From Sambucus nigra (Eukaryota > Streptophyta > Magnoliopsida > Dipsacales > Adoxaceae), in assembly GCA_949130495.1 (NCBI GenBank), contig OX422210.1:498395760-498459759 (forward strand): a stretch of DNA of 64,000 nt. The letters are read 5' to 3'. The translations under genes and the position numbers were made by a program. Positions within the stretch are counted from its first letter, which is position 1. Each line of letters opens with the position of its first letter. This document shows positions 21,703-34,775 of the stretch, in pieces. Under the pieces are notes generated by a model that saw nothing but the letters and a program-made list of their open reading frames with translations, made no database searches and was not told where the DNA came from.

Positions 21703-22811
21703 TATAAGAGCAATATTTTATAATTGCTCATAGCTTAGGCTTTTTGATAGTTTTGGCATATCCTGTTACAAACTAGCATCTCAAACCGAATGCTACATTT
21801 GCATTATCTCCAAGTTCATTCGAAGATAGGTTAGTGACTGGTGGATTGATCACCGACATTATATGGAGGTATAAAACTTGTGATTTTCATATCTTCATAA
21901 AAATCATATATTGGGATGTTTAATTTTAAAATTGAGGCTTTTTTATAAAAGGATTTTAAAAGAAAAAAATTAGTCTCGTTCAAACGAGATGAGGATCTTG
22001 TTCGTATGAGATAGTGTTCTCATTTGAACCAGCTTCAAACAAGAATTTATTGTCTTGGCAGAACACTCTCGTTAAAAACTCGTTAGAAGGACATTCAATC
22101 AAAAATGGGGTTTCGTTAAAACGAGAGTAGATTTTGTTAGAACGAAAATGCAGTTTTCATTCGAATGAGGTGCCATTTTCGTTCGAACGATCCCGCCTCC
22201 TCAATATTCGCATTTTTGCTATAATAAACTATTTTGTTCAGATATTCTTAAGACATTTGGCGAAAACGATTTTCTAATACCTGTTCCACCATTGTTCATC
22301 TTCGGTTTTTCAAAATAAGATTTATTTTTACAAATAATGCATCCCTCTATTTTATTTGTGAGCTAATAAAACCCTACTTTCCATACATCTTGCATAAAAT
22401 CTTGTAGAGTTCATCTCTACTGCTGACTTGTGGAACGAAGGTTCTGCTGATGAAGAAGAAGGTTTATCGACGGATACCAAGAGAAGACCGTTTCTTGTAG
22501 AGGTGTTGGACTAAGACATATTCTTTAGAATATTTGAAGATGCTACGCATTATACTTTATCGTGCTAAGTAGTCTATAAGTCGACTGTGTCTATTAAAAT
22601 CTTTACAGTGCAGAATAATTAGTTTTACCTGAAAGTGATTTTTCCTTACTTCTTCGCATGCGTGTTTTGATTGTGTGATCGATTATTAATTAATTTGGAC
22701 TTTATAATCGCATGTACACCTAATTGATAATCAAGATAAAATTTTATTTAAATTTGAATTATGTGTGAGGAACCTAATATACAGACTATCTATATGATCC
22801 AGCATTCTCAC
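21703..22811 (+). repeat. SIRE-type LTR (copy C)
   Basis: About 1.1 kb, starting TATAAGAGC (TG eroded to TA) and ending near TTCTCACA. Same architecture as the LTR at 18080 but little sequence identity, so a different subfamily. Confidence 0.45.
21975..22195. repeat. CTCGTTCAAACGAG-type palindrome cluster
   Basis: CTCGTTCAAACGAG at 21975-21988, then variants TTCGTTAAAACGA, CATTCGAATGA and TTTCGTTCGAACGA through about 22195. Confidence 0.65.
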
Positions 22812-22983
22812 AATAAAAAAAAGCTACAAAATAACTACCCCTTCTTACTTTCTTACCCCATAAGCTTAGTTAAAATTCTTCACCTACTAACCTCCATTTA
22901 CATTTGATCTACATAAAATTCAAATCACATATAAACACGCGTTAATTATTGGCACAAAAATAAGTTTCAACAGTGTTAAACAT

Positions 22984-24650
22984 TGTTGGAGCGGAAGTCC
23001 AATGGTCTATTAAAAATGCATATAGATCGAACTATAAAAAAATTAAACATACATAAAATCCTACAAGGCAGAATTAGGATTTACCTTTAGAGATATATTT
23101 GATTTGATCTCGTCTTTGCACGAATAAAATACGTGATGCCTCGATTCACCTCACAGTCTTCTAATGTATTCCTGATATGAACAGTCACGAGTAGAGGGTG
23201 GGCTCCTATTTCGTGATCACCTTATTATCTCCTCTTTCTTCTTTACTGCCTCTATTTCTCACAAGTCCGAACTTGGGTTTTTTAGGTATGCAAGAGTGAC
23301 GACTAGGTTAAGAAATAATAAGACTTAGGTGCATATATAGAGGCTACAATAGGGATCCTAAGGAGAGATACGGATGTGACTCCTAATGGGCCTCGAAAAA
23401 CCTAATCCTTTCTGGATCCTAATCTCGATCCCTTAGTTATTATTAATACACTAAATAATTATAATTGCGACTCTACTCCTTAACTTAAAATTATATATCG
23501 AGTTCCTCATTATTAATTACTTAATTCTCCCCGCATTGAGGATACATATACCCGTTAATAAAATAAATTACTGATAATTTATTTGATTAACTTCTTTAAG
23601 TCCTTGAGCAATCCAACTCAACTTATTTGTCGTGTCAGATTAACATAATCCACCAGCAAGGTTTGACACAAATAAAACTTATAAGCATCTCAAGGGGGTA
23701 TCACCAGTCTCTATACCAAGACGTGAATTCCATCCACAAAAGACTTTCACCGTACATTAATCCCCATTACCCAATATATCAAGATTATTGATCCAATAAT
23801 TAATCTCACCCGAAAAGTCAAAGTAATAAATAACTAGTGCATGTGTCCATCAATCATATTCGAATTAAGAGATTTAAGTAAACCTAATAATCACGAGGTG
23901 TACATTGTCTTATAAAATTAGTATAAAAAATAATGCCCTCAAATTGGTCCCGTTCAATACACACAAAGTGTACTAGCACAATGAGTTGAAACTATACAGT
24001 TTCTCGTAATCAAGATAAACCTACTAAAATATTGTGCTACAACCCTACTGATTGAGTGTCCAGTTCCATTTAAGACCGTGAATAATAAAACTTATATTCT
24101 ATAAGAACTGGTGATCCGATCCTCTGTATGTAAGTCGTACTCTACACACCAGAGCACCCACTGAGCAGAACAGACACCAACAATATATAAAATACTGCAA
24201 AACATTATGTCCATATATGATTCTCATTAAAATAAGAATAACTGATTTTATTATAACAATAAATCCATAACTAAAATTATTACATAAAGCATGGTTTTAA
24301 TTTACTTCTCTAATAATATAAGCAATCGTTAATTATTGCCCATATGTCCCTCTCCTTTATGAGAATTCTTATTTTATATTGGCATTTATCTTCATGTGTG
24401 GAATCAATTATCTAAACCTGACACAGATGGTGGATCTGATTATACAAAAAAGGTACAACCACCATTCTGAAAAGCAAAATATGAAAAACGTAACAGTTTC
24501 TAAGATTAGTGAACAACGAGATAAATAGTGACTTGAAAGCCTCGTTATTAAGTTTGAGCATGTACAAATCTTATTCTCGGGTTCAAATCCATTATGTCAT
24601 TAACATAATTAGGAATCCGCGATAACAATGATAGTCTATAATTCCTAACA
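22984..24650 (-). repeat. Possible solo LTR, minus orientation
   Basis: On the minus strand it begins TGTTAGGAATTATAG and ends CGCTCCAACA, a common copia-like pattern, 1667 bp long. A TATA-like CTATATATGC (plus 23331-23342) lies in the body. No PBS or clean 5-bp TSD is seen, so termini are inferred. The 172 bp before it (22812-22983) hold nothing recognisable. Confidence 0.35.
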
Positions 24651-25079
24651 TGTTGACTTGAAGTGGTGAAAATATATTTCTTCCTCTTTACGAGTTATTG
24701 CAATAGCAGTATGCTTCATAAATTGAGTCAGTTGGACCACATTAACACAATCTAAAATAAATTGGGAATAAGTATTAATTAGGTGATAGGAGTAACAAGA
24801 AAAGCACATGAAGTACATCAGTAAAATATTATTGATTACATACCTCTTAGCACAGTTAGTCCTTGAGAATATATAGATTAACCATATCCTCATTAATCAA
24901 AGTGGAGGGATCTCCTGTAAAAGTATGTGACAATAATCCTCTTGGGATTTTCTTCTTGAGACCATAATTTATGAAATTTATTATTTATTAATAAATGATT
25001 GTCTAAGATTATTCGATATGAATCATGTTTGTGGAAATGCCTTATATTTATTTATAAATATATTGTATATATTGATTTG
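24651..25079. other. Unassigned AT-rich stretch
   Basis: No gene, motif or terminal repeat seen. Confidence 0.4.
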
Positions 25080-26590
25080 ACGCAGAATGTGTGTGCTACG
25101 TGTGTACCTACGAATCAAGTGCAAGTCAGCCGCTCAAGTAATACCCGGTAAGTCGGGATCGAAACCTCAGGGAATAGAATGAAGAACGTTATGACGGCGA
25201 CAAGGTAGGCTAAAATCTAGGTATCAACTCTCGAAAGAAAAAAAAAGGTTATTTGATTTTGGAAAAATTTCTAATTCACTACGAAAACTAAAATAGCAAG
25301 TGCAATGTAATTCAAAAGAAAGCAAGAAACTAAGATTTTGATTTTTAAAAACTATTTGAAAAAAATGGAGTCAAGATCCAATCACCCGAACCGTAGGTAT
25401 TTTCGTTAGATACAAAATTATTGATAATTATATAAGTGATTAAGAGAAAATATTAATTGAATCGAAGAGTTAAATATGTGAGAATATTGCTCCGCACAAT
25501 ATTTAGTCAAAAACTAAATTAACGCGAATGACAAATTTACTGATGCGTATATCATATCCTCAAACATTCTGGTTGCTTATGACAAATGGAGTTAAGAGAC
25601 CTAAAATATTAGTCTCAACAAAAGTATCAAATCCTAGTCATTACGTATATGATTACGTTAAATTTTATATCAAACATCCACACCTAGGTTGGGTTCATGT
25701 TCTCCAACTCTCTAAAAATCTAGCTGGACATGATTATAATTTATATGCATGAATAGATTGATTTTCATGGAGACATGAAGAAGAAATAATAAGAAATATG
25801 TTGGAAATTAAAGTTGCCAATGATGAAGAATGTAAATCATGCAATAAGAATTAAGCTTGAAGAAATTTGGGAAAAACTATAATCTTCTATTGAAATTATG
25901 GTGCAAAAGTTATAAATTATTGCTCCAAGAAGTTCTTGATCATATGTTGCCTTACAATGAATGATAATCATCAATCATAACTCATAATAGGTGTTTATAA
26001 GTGATAAACATCGTTTTAAGAAGTCCTCATAAACTCAAACTCTTCTAGCTAAAAGATAGGAAAAATATATAATTCCCGCCTTGGATCGAACCCATGCAAC
26101 AAACTGAACCCAGATCGAACCCATAAGGGAGAATCGGTTCGCCTGGCTGAACAGTTCAGTCAGGATCTCTACCTCAAGTTGCCTTATGTGCTCGATTGGC
26201 CCTTAATTACATCTTTGCCACTAGATTCTCTTCTCAACTTCAAATGCGCATAACTTTTCAACTGTAGCTCGATCGGGGTGTCGTTTCTTCCAGTATATTT
26301 ATGACTTCAAGCTCTTCAACTTTTCAGTTTGCTCCTCCTCCATGTTCCGACTGAAAATTATGAAATTGCCCTTGACTTCCCTTTCTTTTAATTCTTTTAC
26401 CATTTCGGCTTTTCTCTACCATCCACTTGCACAATTCACCTGTAAAACATGAGAGAAATACACGAAATACTTAATCTTCTCCTTTTAAGCTCTGTGACAT
26501 GTGTGTGAATGTGTATAATATAAATGGTGGAGAATGAAAGAGAAAATGTGTACTTTGGATGAAACACAAGTATGTAAGAGTATGAAACTC

Positions 26591-26637
<47 letters not shown>

Positions 26638-26990
26638 GAAGCATATAAACACGAAAAAAGAAGGAATCGAATATCGGGATTATACCAGGATGTCAAAAAG
26701 AGTTAGTAGCATAAATATGAGATAAATCTGGACTAAATGCACTATATGGGAACGTAGAAATACCAAAATTAAGGCAATACACATGGAATATTTATCCCTA
26801 AGCATATATTGGTCAGTTATATTTAGTAGAATTTTGGTGAGTTGGGTTTGACTCGATCACAAAAGGTCAAACTTTTTGTCTTAGTATGATTGAAAAATTT
26901 TCATCCTAGATATGGAGTTGACATCTTATCGGTAAAGCTGCATGTATAAACTTAGTGGTTTATCTTGATTGTAAGAACATGCCTGATGGT
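25080..26990. other. Unclassified non-coding repeat
   Basis: The motif AAGTAATACCCGGTAAGTCG near 25136 followed by GGGATCGAAACCTCAGGGA resembles the start of a widespread plant repeat. CCGCCTTGGATCGAACCC...CAGATCGAACCC near 26075-26120 recalls the short-motif clusters inside the LTRs. It has no convincing ORF. Family not assigned. Confidence 0.3.
26594..26633. repeat. (TA)n microsatellite
   Basis: About 20 TA units. Confidence 0.95.
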
Positions 26991-27857
26991 TTGGAACTTG
27001 CCTGATATTCCAGGGAAGATTGGACCAGTAAATTAAGAATGTATGGAACAAGACTAAGGGTGATATTCGAGTCTAAGTGTTGACTGGATTAGACTTGCAC
27101 AATCTCATGCTTTAAAAAAGGTGCATATATTCTTAATTTTGAAGGATATGAAGATTGAAATATTCATATAATTATTGGTTTGATTTACTATGGGTGAGAT
27201 TCATTTTTTTAGTTAATATACTCTATAGGTGAGACAATCATCGTGTGAATATGTTCGAGATTATATTCCGGAGTAATCCACATCCAGGGGATATAGTGGA
27301 TTGTGATACATCCTTGATAAACTAATAAGTTTGATTCTACGAATATACCCATAAAATGGGTTTTCTAATCTCGTAAAGTATCAAATAAGTTAAGTTTGAG
27401 ATCAGGGAATAAATAAATTATTCATCAAAATCGATTCGCGACAAACTGAATTTTACCCAAAGGGTAATTAATACTTTATGCGGGAAATCATATTATTTAT
27501 TATCTAAATTTGTAAACAATGCCTCTATATTTGAGTAATTTTAAGATAATTATATTCGAGTGAATTCATAATTATTTTATGAAATTAATTACGATTAAAC
27601 AAAAAAAGAAATAAATTATGTTTGCTAATTTGGAATTTTCATAATTTTGTTTAGAAGTAAATTTCAATTTGTATCGAGGGTCCTTAGTATAGTCCATGTA
27701 CCAAGAATTGAGTCCGTAAATCTTTAAAAAAATAATTGACCTTTTATATAACTAATTATATGGGTCTATGGAAGGGGTATAAGAAACATTATACACTTTT
27801 AAGGGTTAGAGACGGTGAGATAAAACACTTTTCTCATATTTATGAGAGGGTTAGGAT
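26991..27857. other. Unassigned AT-rich stretch
   Basis: No coding potential or terminal structure recognised. Confidence 0.4.
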
Positions 27858-28887
27858 TAATACCCCGTAATTTTAATGCATTAATTTTTTTTTTTATATT
27901 ATGAAATATAGTTATCTGCAATGACTGGTGCCATCACTATATTTCATTCACATTCGTTTGTAAATGTGCGTATAAGTATAATGATTTAAAATGGAATTTC
28001 TAAATGAAACGTAATACACAAAAATAAATTACTAAGTATTTAACAAATAAACGTTATAAATTATTTAAAACTTGAACAAATGTAAATACTAAAAATATTT
28101 ATAGGCTAGTTTAATGACTCGTGGAACATGTAAAAGGTGTGATTTTATCTTAAAAGAGTGGGTTTGAGTTCCCATGGGTTAGTGTTGGACTTGGGTTAAG
28201 TTTTAGACTAGTTGGACATTGTTTTGGGTTTAATGGATCAAGGCGCATATAGTGCTCACCCTAATTTTAGTATTATAAGTACCAAGTGAATATTATAGTT
28301 AACCTAAATCATTTACTAAATATTGTTGGATAATACTAGAGCTAGAGAGAGGAAGCTAGCGGGAAAATAGTAGATTTGGAACATTTCAAGTGAGAGTTCA
28401 ACCTAATCCAATCTAAAGGCAAGTCTAGTTAATATAATTATATAATTTATTTTGTATTATAATATGATTTAGAACAAATTAATCAAGTAAATAGGATGAA
28501 TAGTCATTTTATGGTATTAAGATGAAATTATGATAATTCTTTATGAAATTGGATTAAGGTTTAACATGATTAGTTATGTTATTACTCCATTATGTGATTG
28601 AAATGAAACCCCCTTGGTTATTGAAAGAATTGATAGAGATGTGTGACTCAATTGATTAAGGAGTGAATCTTTGGGGTTTTTAACATAATCAAATAATTTT
28701 CATTTAAATCCATATGTTAATTGATGATAAACTGTAATTGTATAATGGAATTGGTATGGGAACACATATATGGGATTTTAGTACGTTGGTTGGGTGATTT
28801 AGGAGCTTAAGGGACCGTTAATGGAAGTTTAAAGCCGAAAATCCCGTAATGAAGAAGATAGTTGATCTGGTACTGTCTATCAATGCT

Positions 28888-28922
28888 AGTCGATCGACTG
28901 ACTAAAGCCAATCGATTGATTC
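28888..28922. repeat. Palindromes AGTCGATCGACT and AATCGATTGATT
   Basis: Two self-complementary 12-mers, about 1.03 kb from the LTR start, just after AATCCCGTAATG. Confidence 0.6.
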
Positions 28923-29084
28923 TCATATTTTCTTAGGTTTGAAATGTGATTTGGGGGATAGTGTTAACAAATATAGTTTATGATAATTCTCTTGTTAAGT
29001 GGTGTAACTCAGTGGAAAGATATCTGATTCGAGTAAATACTTTAATTGATAGAAGTTATTTAAGTTAATACTTTTTGAGTTAAA

Positions 29085-29350
29085 CTGGAAGTCGTATACC
29101 CATGAATTAATAATATTATGTGTAAAATGTTAGGTGTTCATATCGAGTAAATATGTACTAGACTACATTGGGTGTGCATACCCACTAAATACATACCAGA
29201 ATATATTATGTCCAAAACGTTGGGTGTACGTACCTGGTAAATAGGTACTCGACTACATTTGGTGTTTGTACCCCGGTAAATACATAATTGATTATATTAT
29301 GAGAAAAACATTGTGTGTGCATACTCGAAAAATACGTACTAGATATAAGA
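29085..29350 (+). repeat. Tandem hairpin-like units with GTAAATA core (LTR C)
   Basis: Five units of about 65 bp (GGTGT-gca-TACC...TAAATA...). Stems differ by unit: CATAT/ATATG near 29139-29155, GTACC/GGTAC near 29228-29250, TGTA/TACA near 29269-29286, with the shared loop core GTAAAT. Weaker than the arrays at 7254 and 9559. Confidence 0.45.
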
Positions 29351-29770
29351 TATTTATGTAGCGTGCGATACTAATTACTATTGTATTATAGGTGATTTAA
29401 TTGAATTCTACCCTGGGCTACATGAATTAATCACAAAGTTGTATTCCTTGATTGAGGCATACTTGAGATGAGTAGAACAATTAATTACGAATATTCAAAT
29501 TAGTTGAATAATACTAATCATGGGGTACATTCATGTCTAGGATTAAATACATATGATATATAGGATTGTTAAGCTGTGATAACTTAAAAGATACTTAAGT
29601 ACAAGAGGAAGATGTGTAATTATATTATAGCCCAACTTAGTCGTATGATGATATTAAATAGGCTTGTTATTAACGTCAGTGTTGACTTTTCTTTTCATGA
29701 CATGAGCAGTCGTGTTGCCTCTGCCCTAAGATCATTTCAATAGTTTGATTTATGTTGACACTGTTGGTTG

Positions 29771-30272
29771 CACTGCACCATAATAGCTATTTTGAAACTA
29801 ATAGATTATTTAATTTGTAAGTGTTTATAAGACTTATAAAATTTACAATGGTTTTGGACACTTACAAATATTATAAGTGTTCAAAACCGTTATAAAATAT
29901 GTAATGTTATTACTGCAAATAGCTAAAAGGGTTACATAGTAAAGACACAAAATTTTTGTCCTTCTCAATTCAGGCTTTTCCCCAACCACAAACCCTACAT
30001 TGGCTCTTTAATCCTTCAATGTCCACCAACAGAGTTATACGGGTAAAAAATAGGTGTATTTTTTCATATACTGAAATCACAAATCGAAATCTTGTGAAGA
30101 ATATACCTATTTTTGTCTAATGTCACGGATTTGTTCAAATCTCATGAAGAATAACCTATTTCCGTCTACTGGAATTGCAAATCGAAATTGAAATCAAAAT
30201 CGTATTTTTCACCTCTTTCATCTCGCAAATCGAAATCGCTAATCGCAGCACCAAATAGAGTTATACGGGTAT

Positions 30273-30363
<91 letters not shown>

Positions 30364-30389
30364 TACATGTGTGTGACTATGTTGAAATA
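29771..30389 (+). mobile_element. 5' terminus of a CACTA-like element (copy C, truncated)
   Basis: CACTGCACCATAATAG starts at 29771, a CACTA-type terminus; the preceding TTG could be the 3-bp TSD. Subterminal repeats around AAGTGT/ACACTT and CAAAACCGTTATAA fill about 29810-29915. A pyrimidine-rich stretch follows (29960-30010), as in the CACTA 5' leader near 56470. No matching 3' terminus was found. Confidence 0.5.
30274..30361. repeat. (CT)n then (TA)n compound microsatellite
   Basis: About 14 CT units followed by about 29 TA units. Confidence 0.95.
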
Positions 30390-30975
30390 CAAGGTTTTAA
30401 TAGAAAAGATTGGATTTTTATGAGCAAAGGTTTTGTATTTATTTACACAATGTGTATTTAAATTGATATAGTTATAGATACATGTATGTGTATCTATAGG
30501 TGTTGAAAGTTAAAGAAATAAGAAGTAATGCTGAGTTGGGGTTTGATGTGTTTGGGTTTAAGGTCAGGCATATTACCTATTGTTGTCGTGTTTATGTTAT
30601 CTTTCGAATATAAAGAATATTAAATTTATACTTCATTTGGTTACGAATTCTATTCTCTGAGATTTTAAGATCGTGTTGTATATGTTGATAAATGAAGTGT
30701 ACAGCTAAAAAAATTGTACCAAAACAGGTATTATCAGATTAAGTGACAATCACGTTATAAACTAGTTCGTGTTTGTTTGCAAAATCCACTTGTAATCACC
30801 TTTTTACTTCATTAAACATTAATCAAATATTGAAAATAGATCCATTTACTTCTTACTGAATCTATTGCATATTAAATTGTCCGCGTTAGTGTACTCAACA
30901 CCCTTCCGGTGATAATGGGTTATGAATAGTGATAAACGACGGAGAGATCAATTTATCCACACATAAGTTACCATC
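30362..30975. other. Unassigned AT-rich stretch
   Basis: No gene recognised. Confidence 0.4.
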
Positions 30976-32294
30976 CTAGGTGGTGGGAAAATTTAACGAG
31001 GCGCTAACATTTAAGATAGAGGAATAAAAATTGGACTTAACGTGAGCCAAGTGTGTGTGGACAGGATCCATATCCAGAGAGGCAGGGACTAACTCAGATT
31101 CAATCTCAGAACATTGGTGAGCACTCGTAGCCGGAGCTAACCTATAAGGAAGGGGTATCTCGGGGACACACACGAAAATATCAAAAGGTGTAAACTCGGG
31201 GATATTTTTGAAATCATTAAAATGAGGAATATAAACCTCAATTGTGGGTGTTTATAGGACAAGGTGGGGTTAGATAAGTCTCACAATTAGTGGGGAAATC
31301 AACACAATTGTCAACTTAGGGTCCAGACCATGGGATGGTCTCAATGTCGAGATTCTTGGGTTGATAGGATTAGCAACACCCAATATTCATGTCACAAGAT
31401 GACTCATCATCACTCCACATGGGGAAACAATGGGTTAACTTGGGGTGGAATCCGACTCTTTCGTACACTCAAAATTCATTTAACCTTTGTTCAAGCCGTT
31501 AAAGGGCTTCATTTTGATATTGAAGAGTGTTTTTTTTATCGAGGATGAACTTTTGTAAGGTGCTTTCGAGAGAGGATATGCATGGGGGTAAACAAATGTT
31601 AGCGGGTGGCGGCGATGGTTGAGGTGGACACAACTCGCTATAGACACTAGGATGGGGAGAATACTCATAGAAAGTGGGAGGAACGGGGTCAAGTTTGTCA
31701 TACATGAGGGAAGTGTCTCCGTGAGAAACAAAAGGTTGATAATTATGAGTAGCATAGTGAGGGGACTGATAGGGGATGAGGTACACTTGGTTGCGATAAC
31801 GACTGTTGGAAATCGTACGGTTCCACAACATGGGGTTGGGATTCATATTGTATGGGACGGTGATAAAGCCTCCACGAATAGCTCAGATGCTAATACCCCG
31901 TGGCATTGGATATGTTATGACAATACGCCGAGGGCAATTCTGAAATAGTGTCATATGGGTACACGTGGGCCATGGTGGATTCAGATGGATATGGAAGGTA
32001 TGGACACTCATGGGACACGTGATCGACGTGAAAGCAGTAGGTGCACTACGAAGCATTGGATGGGTTGACACTCATAACAAGAGGCGGTGGAATATGAGAT
32101 GTGTGCGTGGACGATGCAAGAGTATCAACAATGGGTGTGAGGGAGTGGAAGCCACTAAGTAAAGTATGGATGTTCGACTCGGGCTCAACTTCAAACATGC
32201 TTTGATACAATAGGAAATGGACAAAGTATTCCCTTAAAGGACGTTCTTCGACCATTAAGAGAGTAATATGTTTGGATTTTAAAATATTTTTCAA
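30976..32294 (-). pseudogene. LTR-retrotransposon gag remnant with CCHC knuckle
   Basis: On the minus strand, 32004-32045 encodes a perfect CX2CX4HX4C zinc knuckle (CTYCFHVDHVSHEC) immediately after an in-frame TAG that probably replaced Trp. Downstream is a Pro/Ser/Tyr-rich segment (about 31846-31570) ending in a helix SSLESTLQKFILDKK, similar in style to the post-knuckle linker of Athila-like Gag. Several stops and a frameshift near 31510 break it. No protease or RT follows. It may be a gag-only non-autonomous element; lineage is uncertain. Confidence 0.5.
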
Positions 32295-33058
32295 AAGAAA
32301 AGAAAATCTTTTTGTGATTTTTTTTTAAAATATTTAAAAAATGATGAAAATATTTTTGGGATTTTCAAAAAAGGGAATAAAATGGACTCTTTATCAAACG
32401 CAAAAAAATGAAGCATAAAATTGACTACAAAAAGAGTTGAATCAGACACGTACGAGCAAAGGAAAAATCCTAACGAGCACGTAGCCAATTATTATCTTCA
32501 ATTAAGTGATAGGGTAGTCAAATTTTAATTAATCGGTGGACGTGAAAAACACGGAGTCTTGTGTTACCTTTGAAAAAAATGTGCTCCAACTTCTTCCCGA
32601 GAGAACAAGAGGGTGGCCTCACTTAAAACCTAATTTTCCTAGACGATTATTGTAAGAAAGTAGATCGAAGATTGAAAAGGGTGTAAAGGACTCACTAGAG
32701 TATCCTTTGAGTGTCTCGTTCCAAAAGCATCCTAATGAACACTAATCCTACTTAGCTTGCTAGTTGATTGATTGTAATTTAAGTGATAGCACAGGTAACA
32801 AGCAAATATGATAAAGTGATTGAGTGGGTGATGAAATTGCAACTCGTTGCAATGACCGGGTGTAGGTTTTACGTTCATTAATTCATCAAACCATTCAAAT
32901 TAAGTGCTATGCGGTAACAAAAAGCATAGAGGCACAAATAATCCCACAAAAAATGAACTCGCTGGCAAGAGATTCGCGAGTGATAAAGAAATTTGTCTCC
33001 CACGACTTTTACACACATGGGGTGAAGACCGAGTTGAGTTGACCGGGGAGAAATTCGC
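32295..33058. other. Unassigned sequence before the LTR element
   Basis: A/T-rich runs near 32285-32400, otherwise nothing recognised. Possibly the leader or LTR of the gag remnant on the minus strand. The last five bases, TTCGC (33054-33058), would be the left TSD of the next element. Confidence 0.35.
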
Positions 33059-34063
33059 TGTAATACCTCGTACTTTTATGAATATATAAATTACACAAGT
33101 GGGTGTAATTTAATGATTTGAGAATTTTTAGTGAAAGAGAATTTGAAGTGCGGGTTAAATATTAATTTGGTGAGTGACGGATTAATATTGATGTGTGTTG
33201 TATTTACTTACGAGAATAAATAAATGAAGTGGGATTATTCTATATCATGTCACGGTTGGGCAAAGCGACAAGTGATAATATTTTATACGAAAAACACGTG
33301 CATAGTTGTGTTTGACTTAAAAAGGTGTTTTTTTTATAAGTGACTCGAATGGGGGATTTCGAATGAACGGTTAGTCTCGAAAGGGCCAAAATGGTTATAA
33401 TAGAGTACTCGGGGTAGTGTTTGGGTTTCAGGGACTTTTTGGAGTAGTAGGGACTCGCATTTGTGTATATGAGTCAATTTTGAATTTAATAAGGGGATAA
33501 CCCACATTTCTTCTATTATAAGTCGTGAGAAAGAGAGGAGAAAGAAAAGAGAGAAGAAGAGAAAGGAAGAAGAAAAAGGGAGAAAGAGGAGAACTCCGGT
33601 GGATCCAGGTATGAGGACGTCGAATTCATCCAACGAGGCAAGTGTTTAACTTGCTTTAATTATTTAAGTGTGTTTAAAATTTATATTATAGTTGGTGTAA
33701 ATAATATGATTTTGGGTTGGGATTCTTGTATAAAATGGGATTTTTGGAAATGATTCCACATAAAATATATTAAATGATAATCCAATATGAAATTTTAGCT
33801 TGAATCCATGTTAATGATGTAATTTTTGGTGAGAAACTGGAAGAAATGAAATTGGGGGTTTATATGAGTTAGGGTTTAACTCTTGATTAAAACTAATGAA
33901 TCACATAGATTAATTTTGGTTTTGGGCATGATAATGTGAGTAGATGTTATATCAATGTTAGGTGATATTAGAAATCATGTAAATGGAGTTAATTGGGTGT
34001 TGGTTGAAGAATTGGAGAAGAAGGAGATGAGAAACCCGTATGTAAAAGTAGAATGCTGAACCA

Positions 34064-34240
34064 TTTCGAATCGATTCGCACGGGAGCGAATTGATTCGGT
34101 CTAAGCATATCGATTCGGTCCAAGGAGAATCAATTCATCTGAAGATAGCGGCAAAGTAGAACCATTTCGAATCGATTCAATGAAGGATGAATTGATTCGG
34201 GTCAAGGCGAATCGATTCGGATCCCGCCGAATCATTTCGG
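34064..34240. repeat. GAATCGATTC palindrome cluster
   Basis: Multiple copies of CGAATCGATTCG and one-base variants at irregular 15-30 bp spacing, about 1.0 kb from the LTR start, following GAAACCCGTA. Counterpart at 43516-43692. Confidence 0.7.
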
Positions 34241-34597
34241 CCCTGACAGTTTTGAGAAATTTTCCTTTGTTTTAAGGATGAAAGGAGAATGGTTTTATGA
34301 AGATAAATATTAGGGGATACTAAATAGAGTGTGAGGACCTCTAGATAATTAAATGAGTGATGTGTAACCCTTGAGATTAGTGGGATTAAAATCTGGGTAT
34401 AAATTTTAGGAATGTTCGGGACGAATGACATTCGTGGAATTATTTGGTGGGTTCGTAAATATATATTTATGCGTATGGAATATATATATGCCGAATATAT
34501 ATATGAGTAAATCCTAAGGTGCGAGTAGTATGATTTTAGAATACTAGCCAGACGTGATAAGCTACTATTCGAAAATAATGAATGTGATAATTATATC

Positions 34598-34693
34598 ATA
34601 AGTGAGTGAATACTTATGGGATTATAATAAGTTGTCCGTATACTTATGAATTAATACAAATTTGTATATTCGGGATTTTAGGCTAATGCCCCG
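34598..34693 (+). repeat. Short stem-loop series in the LTR
   Basis: ATAAGT/ACTTAT at 34598-34617 and again at 34627-34647 with different loops, the palindrome ATACAAATTTGTAT at 34653, then CGGG/CCCG at 34671-34693. Position in the LTR parallels the array at 7254-7623. Confidence 0.4.
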
Positions 34694-34775
34694 AGAGATA
34701 GGCATGATAGTCGAATTTGATGTGCTATATATATACGGGTATAGAGACCGTATTATATGATGTGATTATGAATAT

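Larger units (their letters stand above)
19151..22811 (+). mobile_element. SIRE-type copia remnant (copy C): RT/RNase H, 3' region, LTR
   Basis: Contains a frame-broken RT/RNase H tail (19205-20192), a long AT-rich 3' region, a tract GGACAAAAAGGGGGAGAA near 21400, a PPT (CCAAAGGGGAAGA) at 21688-21700 and an LTR from 21703. Gag, protease, integrase and most of RT are absent. Confidence 0.65.
27858..29770 (+). repeat. Tekay-type LTR fragment (LTR C)
   Basis: Starts TTAATACCCCGTAATTTTAATG, a variant of the TGTAATACCCCGTATTTTTATG start shared by the other Tekay-like LTRs here. It keeps their internal order: AGGCAAGT motif near 28419, AATCCCGTAATG near 28840, palindromes at 28888-28922, hairpin-like array at 29085-29350. 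The 3' end is cut by a CACTA-like terminus at 29771. No interior is attached. Confidence 0.5.

Noticed and set aside
22984..24650. Complete copia element
   Set aside because: No PBS, PPT, coding or second LTR adjacent; at most a solo LTR.
31330..31948. Plus-strand ORFs near the gag remnant
   Set aside because: Opposite-strand readings of the Pro-rich gag segment; no recognisable product.
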